In this document: positions 1-9,139 of the stretch, one piece after another
Numbering within the stretch: position 1 is the first letter of the stretch
How the letters are laid out: the number at the start of each line of letters is the position of its first letter
The notes under the pieces: model-generated
What the model saw: only the letters and a program-made list of their open reading frames with translations
Databases searched by the model: none
Told to the model about the DNA's origin: nothing
Translations under genes and position numbers: made by a program
From: Anaerotruncus massiliensis (ex Togo et al. 2026)
GTDB taxonomy: Bacteria; Bacillota; Clostridia; Oscillospirales; Ruminococcaceae
Length of the DNA stretch: 64,000 nt
Direction of reading: 5' to 3'
NCBI RefSeq assembly: GCF_900199635.1
Contig: NZ_LT962687.1
Coordinates: 1,349,501 to 1,413,500 of the forward strand

Positions 1-1
1 G

Positions 2-1423
2 GACCTCGACTACTGCGATTCGGTCACCAACATCATCACCTCCCAGGGGGTGAACGCGGAGTACGCCGTCGGCGTGACGGCGGATAACTTCGCGCAGATG
101 TTTTCCGCGATGGACGACCCCTATATGCAGGGGCGCGCGGCGGACGTCAAGGACGTGTCCGAGCGGCTGGTGAACGTGCTCTGCGGCGTGCAGAGCGCGG
201 GGGTTGACTCGGCCGGGCCGGTGGTCATCGCGGCGGACGACCTCGCGCCGAGCGAGACGGTCCAGCTCGACAAAAACAAGATTCTCGCGTTCGTGACCAA
301 GCGCGGCTCGGCCAACTCCCACACCGCGATCCTGGCGCGCACGATGAACATCCCCGCCGTGATCGGCGTGGGGGATGTGCTGGAGGAGGCCTATAATGGC
401 CGCGAGGTCATCGTGGACGGCTTCTGCGGGCAGATTTACGTCGACCCCGACGCGGAGACGACGGCGGCCCTGCGCGAAAAGTGGGAGAAGGAGAACGACA
501 AGCGCCGCCTGCTCCAGGAACTGCGGGGCAAGGAAAACGTCACGGTCGACGGTCAGAAGGTGCTCATCTACGCCAACATCGGCAGCCCCTCCGACATGGG
601 CGCGGTGCTCGCCAACGACGCGGGGGGCATCGGGCTCTTCCGCAGCGAGTTCCTCTACCTCGAGAGCAGCGGCTACCCGAGCGAGGAGGAGCAGTTCGCC
701 GCGTACCGCACCGTCGCGGAGACGGCCGCCGGCAAGCGGGTGGTCATCCGCACCCTCGATATCGGCGCCGACAAGCAGGTGGATTACTTCCAGCTGCCCA
801 AGGAGGACAATCCCGCGATGGGCTACCGCGCCATCCGTATCTGCCTGACGCGGGAGGACGTCTTCAAGACCCAGCTGCGCGCCCTCTACCGCGCGTCGGC
901 GTTCGGCAACATCGCGATCATGTTCCCGATGATCACCTCCGTATGGGAGGTACGCGAGATCAAGCGGATTGCCGCCGAGGTGCGGGAGGAGCTGAAGGCG
1001 GCGGGCATCCCCTATTCCGAGGAGGTCGAGCTGGGCATCATGATCGAGACGCCCGCGGCGGCGATGATCAGCGACCGGCTCGCGCCGGAGGTGGATTTCT
1101 TCAGCATCGGCACCAACGACCTGACCCAGTACACCCTGGCGATCGACCGCCAGAACCAGAAGCTGGAGCGGTTCTATGACGCGCATCACCCGGCGATCCT
1201 GCGGCTCATCAAGCTGGTGGCGGACAACGCCCACAAGGCGGGCATCTGGATGGGCATCTGCGGCGAGCTTGCCGCGGACCCCGAGCTGACCGAGACCTTC
1301 CTCGCCATCGGGGTCGACGAGCTGTCCGTTTCGCCGCCCTACGTGCTCGAGCTGCGCCGCCGCGTCCGGGAGACGAACGTGGCGGAGGTCCGTGAAAAAC
1401 TGCTCGCGGCGTTTATGGAGTAA
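2..1423 (+). CDS. ptsI: Phosphoenolpyruvate-protein phosphotransferase (PTS enzyme I), 5'-truncated
   Basis: Enzyme I takes phosphate from phosphoenolpyruvate and passes it to HPr, starting the sugar phosphotransferase cascade in the cytoplasm. The reading frame is open from base 2, so the N-terminal HPr-binding part (about 100 of the usual 570 residues) lies outside the window. Visible are the phospho-histidine swivel motif GSANSHTAILART, and the PEP-binding TIM barrel with GIMIETPAAA and FFSIGTNDLTQYT. The catalytic cysteine is in GICGELA near the C-terminus. A strong hairpin follows the stop, so this is the last gene of its unit; HPr is probably upstream. The family call is certain, only the start is missing. 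Confidence 0.97.
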   Translation, partial: DLDYCDSVTNIITSQGVNAEYAVGVTADNFAQMFSAMDDPYMQGRAADVKDVSERLVNVLCGVQSAGVDSAGPVVIAADDLAPSETVQLDKNKILAFVTKRGSANSHTAILARTMNIPAVIGVGDVLEEAYNGREVIVDGFCGQIYVDPDAETTAALREKWEKENDKRRLLQELRGKENVTVDGQKVLIYANIGSPSDMGAVLANDAGGIGLFRSEFLYLESSGYPSEEEQFAAYRTVAETAAGKRVVIRTLDIGADKQVDYFQLPKEDNPAMGYRAIRICLTREDVFKTQLRALYRASAFGNIAIMFPMITSVWEVREIKRIAAEVREELKAAGIPYSEEVELGIMIETPAAAMISDRLAPEVDFFSIGTNDLTQYTLAIDRQNQKLERFYDAHHPAILRLIKLVADNAHKAGIWMGICGELAADPELTETFLAIGVDELSVSPPYVLELRRRVRETNVAEVREKLLAAFME

Positions 1424-1450
1424 AGGTAAATCACTTGGCAGTAAAACGAA

Positions 1451-1489
1451 GCGGCCCGCACAGCCTCAATGGCTGTGCGGGCCGCTTTT
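1451..1489 (+). terminator. Rho-independent terminator of ptsI
   Basis: A perfect 15-bp stem (1451-1465 with 1471-1485) and a 5-base loop are followed by TTTT. It lies 27 bases after the ptsI stop. Confidence 0.93.
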
Positions 1490-1541
1490 GCAGCTGCTAC
1501 AAGAATCGCGTTAAGTAAAGTTGCTTTACAGGAAACGCCGG

Positions 1542-2099
1542 TCAGTCGTGCTGGTCCCAGAGCGCGGCGAGCTGCTTCTGCCCGGCGGTGGTCATCCGCT
1601 TGGAGATGTTCCCGCGGATGAAATCCTGGTTGTCGATGTAGAGGCCAAACTCTGTACGGTCGTCCTCATCCGCGAGGGTGGACAGGTCATGGCAGCCGTT
1701 AAAGAAGAGCAGATTCACGCGGTAGATTTCATTGAGCACGCCGAAATAGAACTTGTTTTGGCGGCTGTTGGCTTTGGTGGCTTCCAGAACCTGCCGCAGG
1801 GCGTTCTGCATCGTCTCGTGCCGTTCCCGCACATAGGCGTCGCAGCCGCGCCGCAGGACCTCCTGCATCTCGGGGGACTGCTGCTCGAAGGGGAGCATCC
1901 GGACGGCGCCGTCCGCGAGCGTTTCCGTGGCGGGCTTGCAGCTCAGCCCGGAGAGGGTGTGGTTGGCGGCCTCGGCAAAGGCGATGCCGAACGGATCGCA
2001 CATCCGCCGGATCTTCTGGTGGGCCTGATTGATGACAATGAAGGCGATGACGATCAAAACCATCATCATCCCATAGGCCAGCAGGTATGTTGAATCCAT
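1542..2099 (-). CDS. Hypothetical membrane-anchored protein, 185 aa
   Basis: Function not recognised. The N-terminus (residues about 5-24, rich in M, V, I and L) is a single transmembrane segment with no signal-peptidase site, so the protein is probably a type II/N-in anchor. The remaining 160 residues are charged and helical. The start ATG is preceded by GAGGAACTGTTT. It is a single-gene unit with its own promoter at 2153-2181, and it converges on ptsI. Nothing in the neighbours points to a role. Confidence 0.75.
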   Translation of the reverse strand: MDSTYLLAYGMMMVLIVIAFIVINQAHQKIRRMCDPFGIAFAEAANHTLSGLSCKPATETLADGAVRMLPFEQQSPEMQEVLRRGCDAYVRERHETMQNALRQVLEATKANSRQNKFYFGVLNEIYRVNLLFFNGCHDLSTLADEDDRTEFGLYIDNQDFIRGNISKRMTTAGQKQLAALWDQHD

Positions 2100-2152
2100 A
2101 AACAGTTCCTCGCTTCTGGCCGCAAAGCGGCCTGATAATCTGTATTTTTTCT

Positions 2153-2181
2153 AGTATACCGCAGAGGAAAGGGCTCGTCTA
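2153..2181 (-). promoter_or_regulatory. Probable sigma-A promoter of the 185-aa gene
   Basis: Read on the minus strand: -35 TAGACG (2176-2181), 17-bp spacer, -10 TATACT (2153-2158). The -10 is strong and the -35 is 4/6. Confidence 0.6.
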
Positions 2182-2203
2182 TATGAAATGTGCACAAAAA
2201 TGG

Positions 2204-2240
2204 AAAAAGCCGGGCGCGCGATCCTCGCGCGCCCGGCTTT
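2204..2240 (-). terminator. Terminator after the InlB-repeat surface protein
   Basis: A perfect 15-bp GC-rich stem (2206-2220 with 2226-2240) sits just past the stop at 2251. On the minus strand it is followed by TTTTTCC and more T residues. Confidence 0.88.
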
Positions 2241-2250
2241 CATAAGTCCG

Positions 2251-4956
2251 TTATTTCTTCTTGAGCAGCCCGACAAAGGCGCTGAGCAGGAGGGTGAGCG
2301 CGGCGAGATTCGCATGGCGTTCGCCGCCGCGGCCGGTATTGGGGCCCTGCTTGGTGGGGAGCGCGGACAGAGGCACTTCCTCATCCTCAATCGTCAGGAG
2401 GCCTTCGGGGACGGTTTCGTCCTTAGGCTTGAGGATCGGGGTGGAGGGGGTATCGGGGCGGTCGCTGCCGCTGCTTCCGCCGCCGCCGGGATTGCTGCTT
2501 CCGCCGGTCTTCACATAGTGGAAGATGACGGTATAGACGTTGCTCGGGTCGTACTGGAAGGTGTTGCCGCTGACTTCCACGTCGTTTGCGGATACGGCAA
2601 TCGCATTGTCCGACAGAAGCGCCGGGAACGCCGCGGAGCGGAGCGCCGCGTCCTTCTCGATCAGCTCGCTGCCGAGCTTGTGCTTGAGCTCGGAACGCGC
2701 GTCGCGGTAGGACTGGATATTCGATTCGAGCGATTCGATCTGCTCCTCAAGGGTCGGTTTTTCGTTGCCCTTGCTGTCGCTGTCACGATGGTCATCGGAA
2801 CCCTGCTGAGTATCGGAACCCTGCTGATCGTCGGAGCCCTGCTGATCATTGGAGCCCTGCTGGGCGTCGGAGCCCTGCTGATCATCGGAGCCCTGCTGGG
2901 CGTCGGAACCCTGCTGATCGTCGGAACCCTGCTGATCGTCGGAACCCTGCTGGTCATCGGAACCCTGCTGGTCATCGGAACCCTGCTGGTCATCGGAGCC
3001 CTGCTGATCGTCGGAACCCTGCTGGTCATCGGAGCCCTGCTGATCGTCAGAGCCCTGCTGATCGTCGGAGCCCTGCTGGTCGTCGGAGCCCTGCTGATCG
3101 TCGGAACTCTGTTGGTTTTCATCGAACGCGTCGTCCTTGTCTTCTTCCTGATGCGCCAGCTTTTTCAGCTTGGCGTTGAGCTCGTCGATCTGTCCGGCGA
3201 GATCGCGGTAGTCGTCCAGATCGGCGTCGATCTCGTCGATGCTGGCGTAAACGCCGTCCTTGACCAGCGCGGCCTTGAGCGCGTCGACCTCCTGCTGGAG
3301 GGAGGCGGCGGGAGCTTCCTCCGAAATGGCCTCCGCGGACATCAGGCTGACCGTGTCGGCGGCTTCCTTGGGCTCGGAGGAGACGGAGAAGCTGTCAAAG
3401 CGGTAGCCGCCGAAGCTCTTGATCGCGTCGGACAGATCCACCGGGCCGGCGACTGACGGGGCGTCCATATAGTGGGTTTCGTTGATCTGCCCGTCGGCGG
3501 AGGCGTAGAGGAGTGTGATCCGGTCGACTTCGGGTTTGGGCGGGTCAACGCTCTTTTCAGTCCACTTGGCGTGGAGCGTGAGATTTTCGGTGACGGTATC
3601 GGAGCCAAAGTTCCATGCTTCGGCGAAAGTGCCGTCATCCTTGTACCAACCGGAGAAGTCGCAGTTTTCTTTGGACGGGTCGGTGGGCCTGTCGATCGTG
3701 CTCCCCCGGGCGATGCCGGTGATGGAAGCCACATCGGAGCCGCCGTTGCTGTCAAAGGTGACGGTGAAGGTCTCAGCAGCTTTTGGAGTGGCGGTGTAGT
3801 AGGCGGATACAACGCTGTCGTCCTTAATTCGGAAGGGCGCGTTTTCAACCGTACTTCCAAAATGTCCGCTGCCGCTTTCTTTATTCCATTTTACGAACTC
3901 GTAGTCATAGTTCTCCGTATCAAAGCCGGATTTGTTGGCTTCCGGGTAGATGACGATACCGTTGCCGTCGGATGGCAAATCATAAGGTCCATAGGAATCT
4001 GTTTTGGAAAGCTCGCCGTTTATATGGGTCATGACCGTCAAGTTGGCAGTGCTCGGGGTGACGGGCTTTCGTTCCGCATGATAGTTTGCGCGGATGGTGG
4101 TAGCGGCGTTTCCGGTCTTGAAAGAGGTGCTCTCGCTGCCGGCGTTGGTAAAGGTGCCGTTTCCGATTTTTATGCTCCATCCCTGGAAGGTATATGTGAA
4201 CGCGTCGGTATTGAATTTGGCTTTATCCGGGGCAATTTGAACGGTGGTCCCGGCAGCATAAGCATCGCTGCCCGTGCCCTCGCCAACTTTTACGTTGTCG
4301 ACGAGTGTTTCGACGGTCAGTTGATACTTCTGGGTCTGTTTCCATACCGCGTAAAGCGTCCGGGACGTTCCGTTGCTCAGGGAGTAGGAGCCACCGGGCT
4401 GATATTGAGCGGCCGTGCTCCCCGAGGAAGTCGACCAGCCCTGAAACTCATACCCGCTGCGGGTGGGGCGGTTACCGCTGAGCGTAATGGAGGACGCCGT
4501 CGTGCTTCCGGACTGTGCCGACGGCATGTTGGAAACCGTATCATTACAATTCTTATTATAGGTAATAGAATACGATGTTGCAGCCCGCTCGAAATAATAC
4601 GAGCATATGTTACCGCCGTTAAAAAGTGAAAAGCTGCTGCCAGGCTGGCGCTGACCACTGTTGGTCAGAACATAAGTACATTTGACGCCATCCATCTGAA
4701 AGATATCCTCAGCTTTTGGTAGTTTAAAACTTTTGTTATTAACATTGTATTTTCCCAAGTCAATTACCAAATTCCCAGAGCTAGTGCTACATGAATAACC
4801 ATTTATTTTCGTAATTCCACTTTTAAAGGGGACATTGATTAGTGCGGCGCGAATGGTTACTGTTGAGTTTGCAGCCGCCAGCGCGCTCACCGGAACGAGC
4901 GTCAGTACGAGCAGAGCCGCGATGAGGGCCGCCAAGAGCTTCTTCATGTTATGCAT
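2251..4956 (-). CDS. Large secreted surface protein with InlB B-repeats and a DQQGSD tandem-repeat stalk
   Basis: Likely a cell-wall-associated surface or adhesion protein of 901 residues. The order is: signal peptide (KK, long Leu/Ala core, ALAAA); an InlB/Listeria-Bacteroides repeat ending LYAVW; two related modules of about 80 residues ending in RANYH and SAYYT; a second InlB repeat ending LHAKW; a helical stretch; a run of about 18 hexads of consensus DQQGSD; another coiled region; a Gly/Ser/Pro linker; then GPNTG, a hydrophobic stretch and a final KKK. That end looks like an NPxTG-type sorting signal; a true LPxTG is absent (LPTKQ occurs instead). The start chosen is the ATG at 4956, 9 bases after AGGAGG; a second ATG lies three codons further in. 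It overlaps the stop of the upstream small gene, so translation is probably coupled. Ligand unknown. Confidence 0.85.
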   Translation of the reverse strand: MHNMKKLLAALIAALLVLTLVPVSALAAANSTVTIRAALINVPFKSGITKINGYSCSTSSGNLVIDLGKYNVNNKSFKLPKAEDIFQMDGVKCTYVLTNSGQRQPGSSFSLFNGGNICSYYFERAATSYSITYNKNCNDTVSNMPSAQSGSTTASSITLSGNRPTRSGYEFQGWSTSSGSTAAQYQPGGSYSLSNGTSRTLYAVWKQTQKYQLTVETLVDNVKVGEGTGSDAYAAGTTVQIAPDKAKFNTDAFTYTFQGWSIKIGNGTFTNAGSESTSFKTGNAATTIRANYHAERKPVTPSTANLTVMTHINGELSKTDSYGPYDLPSDGNGIVIYPEANKSGFDTENYDYEFVKWNKESGSGHFGSTVENAPFRIKDDSVVSAYYTATPKAAETFTVTFDSNGGSDVASITGIARGSTIDRPTDPSKENCDFSGWYKDDGTFAEAWNFGSDTVTENLTLHAKWTEKSVDPPKPEVDRITLLYASADGQINETHYMDAPSVAGPVDLSDAIKSFGGYRFDSFSVSSEPKEAADTVSLMSAEAISEEAPAASLQQEVDALKAALVKDGVYASIDEIDADLDDYRDLAGQIDELNAKLKKLAHQEEDKDDAFDENQQSSDDQQGSDDQQGSDDQQGSDDQQGSDDQQGSDDQQGSDDQQGSDDQQGSDDQQGSDDQQGSDDQQGSDAQQGSDDQQGSDAQQGSNDQQGSDDQQGSDTQQGSDDHRDSDSKGNEKPTLEEQIESLESNIQSYRDARSELKHKLGSELIEKDAALRSAAFPALLSDNAIAVSANDVEVSGNTFQYDPSNVYTVIFHYVKTGGSSNPGGGGSSGSDRPDTPSTPILKPKDETVPEGLLTIEDEEVPLSALPTKQGPNTGRGGERHANLAALTLLLSAFVGLLKKK
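2791..3119 (-). repeat. 18-bp in-frame tandem repeat, about 18 copies, coding DQQGSD
   Basis: On the plus strand the unit reads roughly GGAGCCCTGCTGATCGTC, with variation at a few fixed positions (GGA[A/G]CCCTGCTG, then [A/G]TC or GGC). The number and length are multiples of three, so gain or loss of units changes stalk length without a frameshift. Confidence 0.93.
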
Positions 4957-5212
4957 CTTCCTTTTCCTCCTGCTTCTGCGCCGGGACTGTACCGGCGTCC
5001 GAATCATTCCAAGCCGCGACCGCTTTCTCGTCCGGGCCCCGCGAATCCAGCGCGCTGTCCATGAGCTGAATGAGTTCCAGCGTGCTTCTAAACCGCTGGG
5101 TCTTTTTCTTGTCGAGCCACTGGATACTGCCCTGCCAGGTGGCGTTCTGACGGAACTGCACCTGGATGAGGAACGAAGCGGGGTCCATCGGTTTTCCCGC
5201 CGGATCGCTCAT
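4949..5212 (-). CDS. Small conserved hypothetical protein coupled to the surface protein
   Basis: 87 residues, no signal peptide or membrane segment, with a central FRQNATWQGSIQWLDKKKTQ and FRSTLELIQLMDSAL. From memory, small proteins with this TWQG...FRS.LEL pattern recur beside repeat-rich surface proteins in clostridia, but no function is established to my knowledge. The start is set at the ATG at 5212, preceded by AGGAAGGG; upstream in-frame starts at 5290 and 5281 have no good binding site. The stop TAA overlaps the start region of the surface protein (ATGCATAA), which suggests coordinated expression. Confidence 0.7.
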   Translation of the reverse strand: MSDPAGKPMDPASFLIQVQFRQNATWQGSIQWLDKKKTQRFRSTLELIQLMDSALDSRGPDEKAVAAWNDSDAGTVPAQKQEEKEDA

Positions 5213-5493
5213 CTTTGTCCACACCCTTCCTGTTATTTCCGTGGAGTTCGGCTTTTTTAACAGAACCCCAGCATTTGCCATTGGTAACAACCAAAATATA
5301 GCATTTGGTAATCACACGCCAGTCACAAAACAATATTTTATCTAGTTTGTGACAGAAATTTTATATTTTTCCCAAGAAAATCAATGATTTATAGCTTTTT
5401 GGCGGGAACGAAAAATGTGGATCAGTCACACAATATATCCAATTAATTGGGAAATTGACCTTTGTGTAACGGGATCTCTTTTCCGCCGCGCCA
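5213..5493. other. AT-rich intergenic region between divergent units, with an inverted repeat
   Basis: No gene is seen here. The stretch is far more AT-rich than its surroundings and holds a perfect 8-bp inverted repeat, GTCACAAA (5322-5329) and TTTGTGAC (5346-5353). It also holds a direct repeat of TTGGTAA (about 5281-5287 and 5304-5310). It must contain the promoter for the leftward surface-protein unit, but no convincing -35/-10 pair could be chosen. Confidence 0.5.
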
Positions 5494-5522
5494 TTGTCTG
5501 CGCGGGGGAACTATGGTATACT
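5494..5522 (+). promoter_or_regulatory. Sigma-A promoter of the ThrE-type exporter operon
   Basis: TTGTCT (5494-5499), 17-bp spacer, TATACT (5517-5522). Transcription should begin near 5529, which excludes the in-frame TTG at 5494 as the start codon and supports the TTG at 5563. Confidence 0.8.
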
Positions 5523-5562
5523 GTTACGGGATTTTGCAGTTCGGTACGGAAGGGGAAGGGCC

Positions 5563-6318
5563 TTGGACTACAACGAGCTATTGCACGTCTCGGCGGACGT
5601 GGGCAGCGAGCTGCTCGAGAGCGGCGCGGAGACCTACCGCGTGGAGGAATCGGTCTACCGGCTGGTGAGCGCCTACGGTGCGCGGGAGGCGAACGTCTTC
5701 GCGGTGCCGACCTGCATCATCGTGTCGATCACGCTTGGGGACGGCAGCACGGTCAGCAAGACCCGCCGTATCTACGCGCGTGGCACCAACCTCGACCGCA
5801 TCGACCTTTTGAACGCCCTCTGCCGGCGCATCTGCCGAGGGGAGGTCCCGCTGGAGGAGGCGTACGGCGAGCTGGAGGCAATCCGCCGTCTGGGCGGCTC
5901 CCCGCCCGCGCGGCGGTGCGCAGGGTATGTGCTGATCGCGTTTTCCTTCGCCCTCTTTTTCGGGGGGACGCTCGCGGACGCGGGCTGCGCGGCCGTCATT
6001 GGGCTGGCGATGTTCTTTGTCGTATTTGCGCTGGAACGCTGGAAGGCCAACGCCGTCTTCGTCAACATCATCGCAAGCGGCGTCACAATGATGCTCGCGG
6101 TGGCCGCCGTGGGGCTGGGACTGGGACAGAACATCGACAAGATGGTCATCGGCGCGCTCATGAACCTCGTCCCGGGCGTCGCGATCACCAACGCGATGCG
6201 GGACATCATGGCGGGGGATTACCTTGCCGGACAGGCCCGCCTCACCGAGGCGCTGCTCACCGCCGCGGCGATGGCGCTCGGCGCGGGTGCCGCGCTCGCC
6301 GTCGCGCGGATGCTGTAG
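5563..6318 (+). CDS. Threonine/serine exporter, ThrE N-terminal-domain subunit
   Basis: Predicted inner-membrane half of a two-gene ThrE-type exporter for small hydroxy amino acids. It has 251 residues. The soluble N-terminal part carries the family pattern SGAETYRVE and a cysteine/threonine-rich FAVPTCIIVSITL. Four to five hydrophobic segments follow from about residue 125, including NLVPGVAITNAMRDIMAGDY, typical of the ThrE domain. The start is the TTG at 5563, right behind a GGAAGGGGAAGGG binding site. The second subunit begins 12 bases downstream. In Corynebacterium both halves are one polypeptide; the split form is usual in Firmicutes. Confidence 0.9.
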   Translation: MDYNELLHVSADVGSELLESGAETYRVEESVYRLVSAYGAREANVFAVPTCIIVSITLGDGSTVSKTRRIYARGTNLDRIDLLNALCRRICRGEVPLEEAYGELEAIRRLGGSPPARRCAGYVLIAFSFALFFGGTLADAGCAAVIGLAMFFVVFALERWKANAVFVNIIASGVTMMLAVAAVGLGLGQNIDKMVIGALMNLVPGVAITNAMRDIMAGDYLAGQARLTEALLTAAAMALGAGAALAVARML

Positions 6319-6330
6319 GGAGGGGATCTG

Positions 6331-6786
6331 ATGGAACTGTTATTGCCCTGCCTCTACTCCTTTATGGGGTGCGTCGGCTACTGCCTGGTCTTCAACATCC
6401 GCATGCGCAAGCGGATGCTGCTGCTCGCGTCGCTCGGCGGCGCGGTCGGCTGGTGCGTCTACCTGCTCTGCGGCTGGCTCCAGAACGACATCACCCAGTC
6501 GTTCGCCGCGATCCTTGCGGTTGCGGCCTATTCCGAGATCATGGCGCGCCTCCAGAAATCCCCCGCCACCGTCTACCTCATCGTGGGCCTCATCCCGCTG
6601 GTGCCGGGCGGCGGCATCTACTACACGATGGAATACTGCATCAACGGCGATATGATGAACTTCATGAACACCGGCATCCACACGCTGGGCATCGCGGGCG
6701 CGCTGGCGATCGGCATCCTGCTCGTTTCCGCCTGCGTGCGGATCCTCAACAACATCCAGCGCCGGAAGCGCCGGGAGACTGCATAA
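6331..6786 (+). CDS. Threonine/serine exporter, ThrE_2-type subunit
   Basis: Partner membrane subunit of the exporter. It has 151 residues with about four transmembrane segments, and the conserved loop GLIPLVPGGGIYYTME near residues 90-105 that marks the ThrE_2/DUF3815 half. ATG is preceded by GGGAGGGG. The C-terminus is a short basic tail. It is co-transcribed with the gene before it and followed by a strong hairpin. The exact substrate is not shown by the sequence. Confidence 0.9.
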   Translation: MELLLPCLYSFMGCVGYCLVFNIRMRKRMLLLASLGGAVGWCVYLLCGWLQNDITQSFAAILAVAAYSEIMARLQKSPATVYLIVGLIPLVPGGGIYYTMEYCINGDMMNFMNTGIHTLGIAGALAIGILLVSACVRILNNIQRRKRRETA

Positions 6787-6790
6787 TAAA

Positions 6791-6825
6791 AGGAAGGACG
6801 CGGCCATGGCCGCGTCCTTCCTTTT
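6791..6825 (+). terminator. Bidirectional terminator between exporter operon and PqqD-like gene
   Basis: Long inverted repeat (6791-6805 with 6808-6822) followed by TTT on the plus strand and preceded by AAAA, so it could also serve the leftward unit ending at 6865. Confidence 0.85.
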
Positions 6826-6864
6826 TCCGCTTGTCCGGCGGACATCCGGGCAAAGTTCAATGGA

Positions 6865-7218
6865 TCATTCTGTATTCCACCGGATGAACCGGTATTCCCG
6901 CAGCAGCTCGATAAACCGCACGAGGCGCGGGTAGAGCGGCGCGGCCTCCTCCCCGAACCGCGCTTCCAGCAGCGCGCCGATCTCCCCGACCGGGCGGGCG
7001 CCGTCGATTTGGAGCCATACGAAGCTGCCCTGCCGGTCGAGGTCGATCCTGCTTGCCGCGGGCCGTCCGAAGCACCGCTGCGCCACACGGTTGAAAAATC
7101 CCCGGTGCGCGGCCGTCAGCGTGACGAGTCCCGGCTCCCGCTCCCGCCAGGGAAGCCCGGGGTCGCGCAGCGGAATGAATTCGAGGTAGTTGCGGGACCG
7201 GCGCTCACGCCGCGTCAT
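6865..7218 (-). CDS. PqqD-like protein, 117 aa
   Basis: Resembles the PqqD family (RiPP-precursor recognition, winged-helix fold). The N-terminal half is basic and family-specific. Residues about 58-115 show the PqqD pattern: SFVWLQIDGARPVGEIGALL (compare VWxxxDGxxTVxEI) followed by a helical FxELLREYRFI ending. True PqqD proteins chaperone a precursor peptide to a radical-SAM enzyme, but no precursor or radical-SAM maturase is adjacent. It overlaps the end of the OPT transporter gene by 14 bases, so the two are translated together and probably act together. The function here is unknown. Confidence 0.75.
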   Translation of the reverse strand: MTRRERRSRNYLEFIPLRDPGLPWREREPGLVTLTAAHRGFFNRVAQRCFGRPAASRIDLDRQGSFVWLQIDGARPVGEIGALLEARFGEEAAPLYPRLVRFIELLREYRFIRWNTE

Positions 7219-9139
7219 GGCGGTTGCGGAGGGCCGCGCCCAGCAGGGAGAGGATGAGCAGGCCGAAGGCCGCGAGGGAGAGCAGGGCCGCCCAGCCGCC
7301 GAGCCCGGAGGTCAGGCGGGAGAGGTCGATGGCGCTGCCCAGGCTGACCGCCTCGCCGGCGGCGTCTTTGCCGACCGGGATGATGGCGAAGACGGCCAGC
7401 AGGATGCCGATGAGCCCCTCGCCCGCGATCATGCCGGAGGTGTAGAGGACGCCGCGCTCAACCGTGTCCCTGCGCGCCTCTTCGGAGCGGCACCGGCGCT
7501 TTTCAAACCACAGGCGGACGAGGCCGCCCGTCATGATCGGAACGGAGAGGTGGATGGGCAGATAGATGCCCACCGCGAAGGGGAGCACAGGGATGCGCAG
7601 AATCTCGGCGGCGACGCCGATGCCTGCGCCCGCGAAAACGAGGGTCCAGGGGAGGTTGCCCTCCATGACCCCTTCGACGACCATCTTCATGAGCATCGCC
7701 TGGGGGGCGGGCAGCTCGGTGGAGCCGTAGCCCCAGGCCATGTCGAGCAGGTAGAGCACGCCGCCGATCGCGAGCGCGGCGGCGGCCACGCCCACCAGCT
7801 CGCCGAGCTGCTGCTTGCGCGGGGTTGCGCCGAGAATATAGCCGGTCTTGAGGTCCTGTGAGGTGTCGCCAGCGATCGCGGCGATGATGCAGATGACCGA
7901 CCCGATGGCGATCGCGCCCATCATGCCGCCCTGCCCGGCGCTGCCGGTGGATTTGAGGAGCATCGTGCAGAAGAGCAGCGTCGCGATCGCCATGCCGGAG
8001 ACGGGGTTGTTGCTCGAGCCGACAAGCCCCACCAGCCGGGAGGAGACGGTCGCGAAGAAGAACCCGAACACCGCGATGCATACCGCGCCGAGCAGCGTGA
8101 CGGGGATGGGCGGGAAGAGCCAGATAAAGACGATGGTGATGAGCACGAGCGCGCCGATGACCCCCATCGGCAGGTCGCGGTCGGTGCGCAGGCCGGTGCC
8201 CTTTTCGCCGCCGTAGCCCTTGACCGCCTGCCCGAAGGTGCGCACGATGAGAGGCAGGGACTTGACAAGGCTGAGGATGCCGCCTGCGGCGACCGCTCCC
8301 GCGCCGATATATTTGATATAGCTGTTCCAGATGTCGGTGGACGCCATCTTGGAGATCGGCTTGAGGCCGGGGAAGAGCAGGACGTCCCCGCCGAAGAGGG
8401 CAATGAGGGGCATGAGCACCAGCCAGCTCACAACGCCGCCCGCCATCATATAGGAGGCGATGCGCGGCCCGCAGATGTAGCCGACGCCGAGCAGCGCGGG
8501 CAGGACGTCGACCCCGACGCCCGCGCCGCGGTAGCTGCCGATCTCATAGTGCACCTCGCTGGGGAAGAGCTTGAGCCCGTCCGCGATGAACTTGTAGAGC
8601 GCGGCCAAGCCCAGCCCCGCGAAGACGGTGCCTGCCTTGGAGCCGCCCTGTTCGCCCGCGAGCAGGACCTCGGCGCAGGCGGTGCCCTCGGGATAGGGGA
8701 GCACGCCGTGCTCCCGGACGATGAGCGCCTTGCGCAGCGGCACCATGAAGAGCACGCCGAGCACGCCGCCGCACAGCGCAATCATTGAAATTTCCACGAG
8801 GGAGGGCGCACTGCCGCCCCACTCCTTCATCCACATGAACATGGCGGGCAGGGTGAAGATCGCGCCGGCGGCGACCGATTCGCCCGCCGAGCCGATCGTC
8901 TGGACCATGTTGTTTTCGAGGATGGAGTCCCGCCGCAGCAGCACGCGGATGATCCCCATCGAGATGACCGCCGCGGGGATCGAGGCGGACACGGTCATGC
9001 CGACGCGCAGCCCGAGATAGGCGTTCGCGCCGCCGAAGAGCACCGCCAGCAGGCAGCCGAGCAGCAGCGAGACGACGGTGAACTCGGGCGCGACCCGGTC
9101 GGCGGGTACAAAGGGTTTGAAATCCGGTTTTTCTTCCAT
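7205..9139 (-). CDS. OPT-family oligopeptide transporter
   Basis: Proton- or ion-coupled importer of small peptides (or metal-peptide chelates), 644 residues with about 14-16 hydrophobic segments. The start has the OPT signature LLLGCLLAVLFGGANAYLGL, and an internal ENNMVQTIGSAGESVAAGAIFTLPA stretch is also typical; together they place it in the prokaryotic OPT group. ATG is preceded by GGAAGGGG. It lies 97 bases downstream of a cytosolic dipeptidase gene on the same strand, and overlaps the PqqD-like gene downstream. Import followed by hydrolysis is the simplest reading. A short GC-rich hairpin without a T-tract lies in the gap before it. Confidence 0.93.
   Translation of the reverse strand: MEEKPDFKPFVPADRVAPEFTVVSLLLGCLLAVLFGGANAYLGLRVGMTVSASIPAAVISMGIIRVLLRRDSILENNMVQTIGSAGESVAAGAIFTLPAMFMWMKEWGGSAPSLVEISMIALCGGVLGVLFMVPLRKALIVREHGVLPYPEGTACAEVLLAGEQGGSKAGTVFAGLGLAALYKFIADGLKLFPSEVHYEIGSYRGAGVGVDVLPALLGVGYICGPRIASYMMAGGVVSWLVLMPLIALFGGDVLLFPGLKPISKMASTDIWNSYIKYIGAGAVAAGGILSLVKSLPLIVRTFGQAVKGYGGEKGTGLRTDRDLPMGVIGALVLITIVFIWLFPPIPVTLLGAVCIAVFGFFFATVSSRLVGLVGSSNNPVSGMAIATLLFCTMLLKSTGSAGQGGMMGAIAIGSVICIIAAIAGDTSQDLKTGYILGATPRKQQLGELVGVAAAALAIGGVLYLLDMAWGYGSTELPAPQAMLMKMVVEGVMEGNLPWTLVFAGAGIGVAAEILRIPVLPFAVGIYLPIHLSVPIMTGGLVRLWFEKRRCRSEEARRDTVERGVLYTSGMIAGEGLIGILLAVFAIIPVGKDAAGEAVSLGSAIDLSRLTSGLGGWAALLSLAAFGLLILSLLGAALRNRHDAA

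Noticed and set aside
2251-2370. Canonical LPxTG sorting signal in the surface protein
   Set aside because: The sequence reads LPTKQ, then GPNTG; it is at best a variant NPxTG-type signal.
2791-3119. Possible CRISPR-like array
   Set aside because: Units are only 18 bp, tandem without spacers, and in frame within a coding region.
2188-3456. 422-codon plus-strand frame with hydrophobic repeats (LLIVGAL type)
   Set aside because: The repeats are the complement of the DQQGSD coding repeat; the minus-strand surface protein explains the composition.
5494-5562. Upstream in-frame TTG start for the ThrE gene
   Set aside because: It lies inside the -35 element of the promoter and has no binding site.
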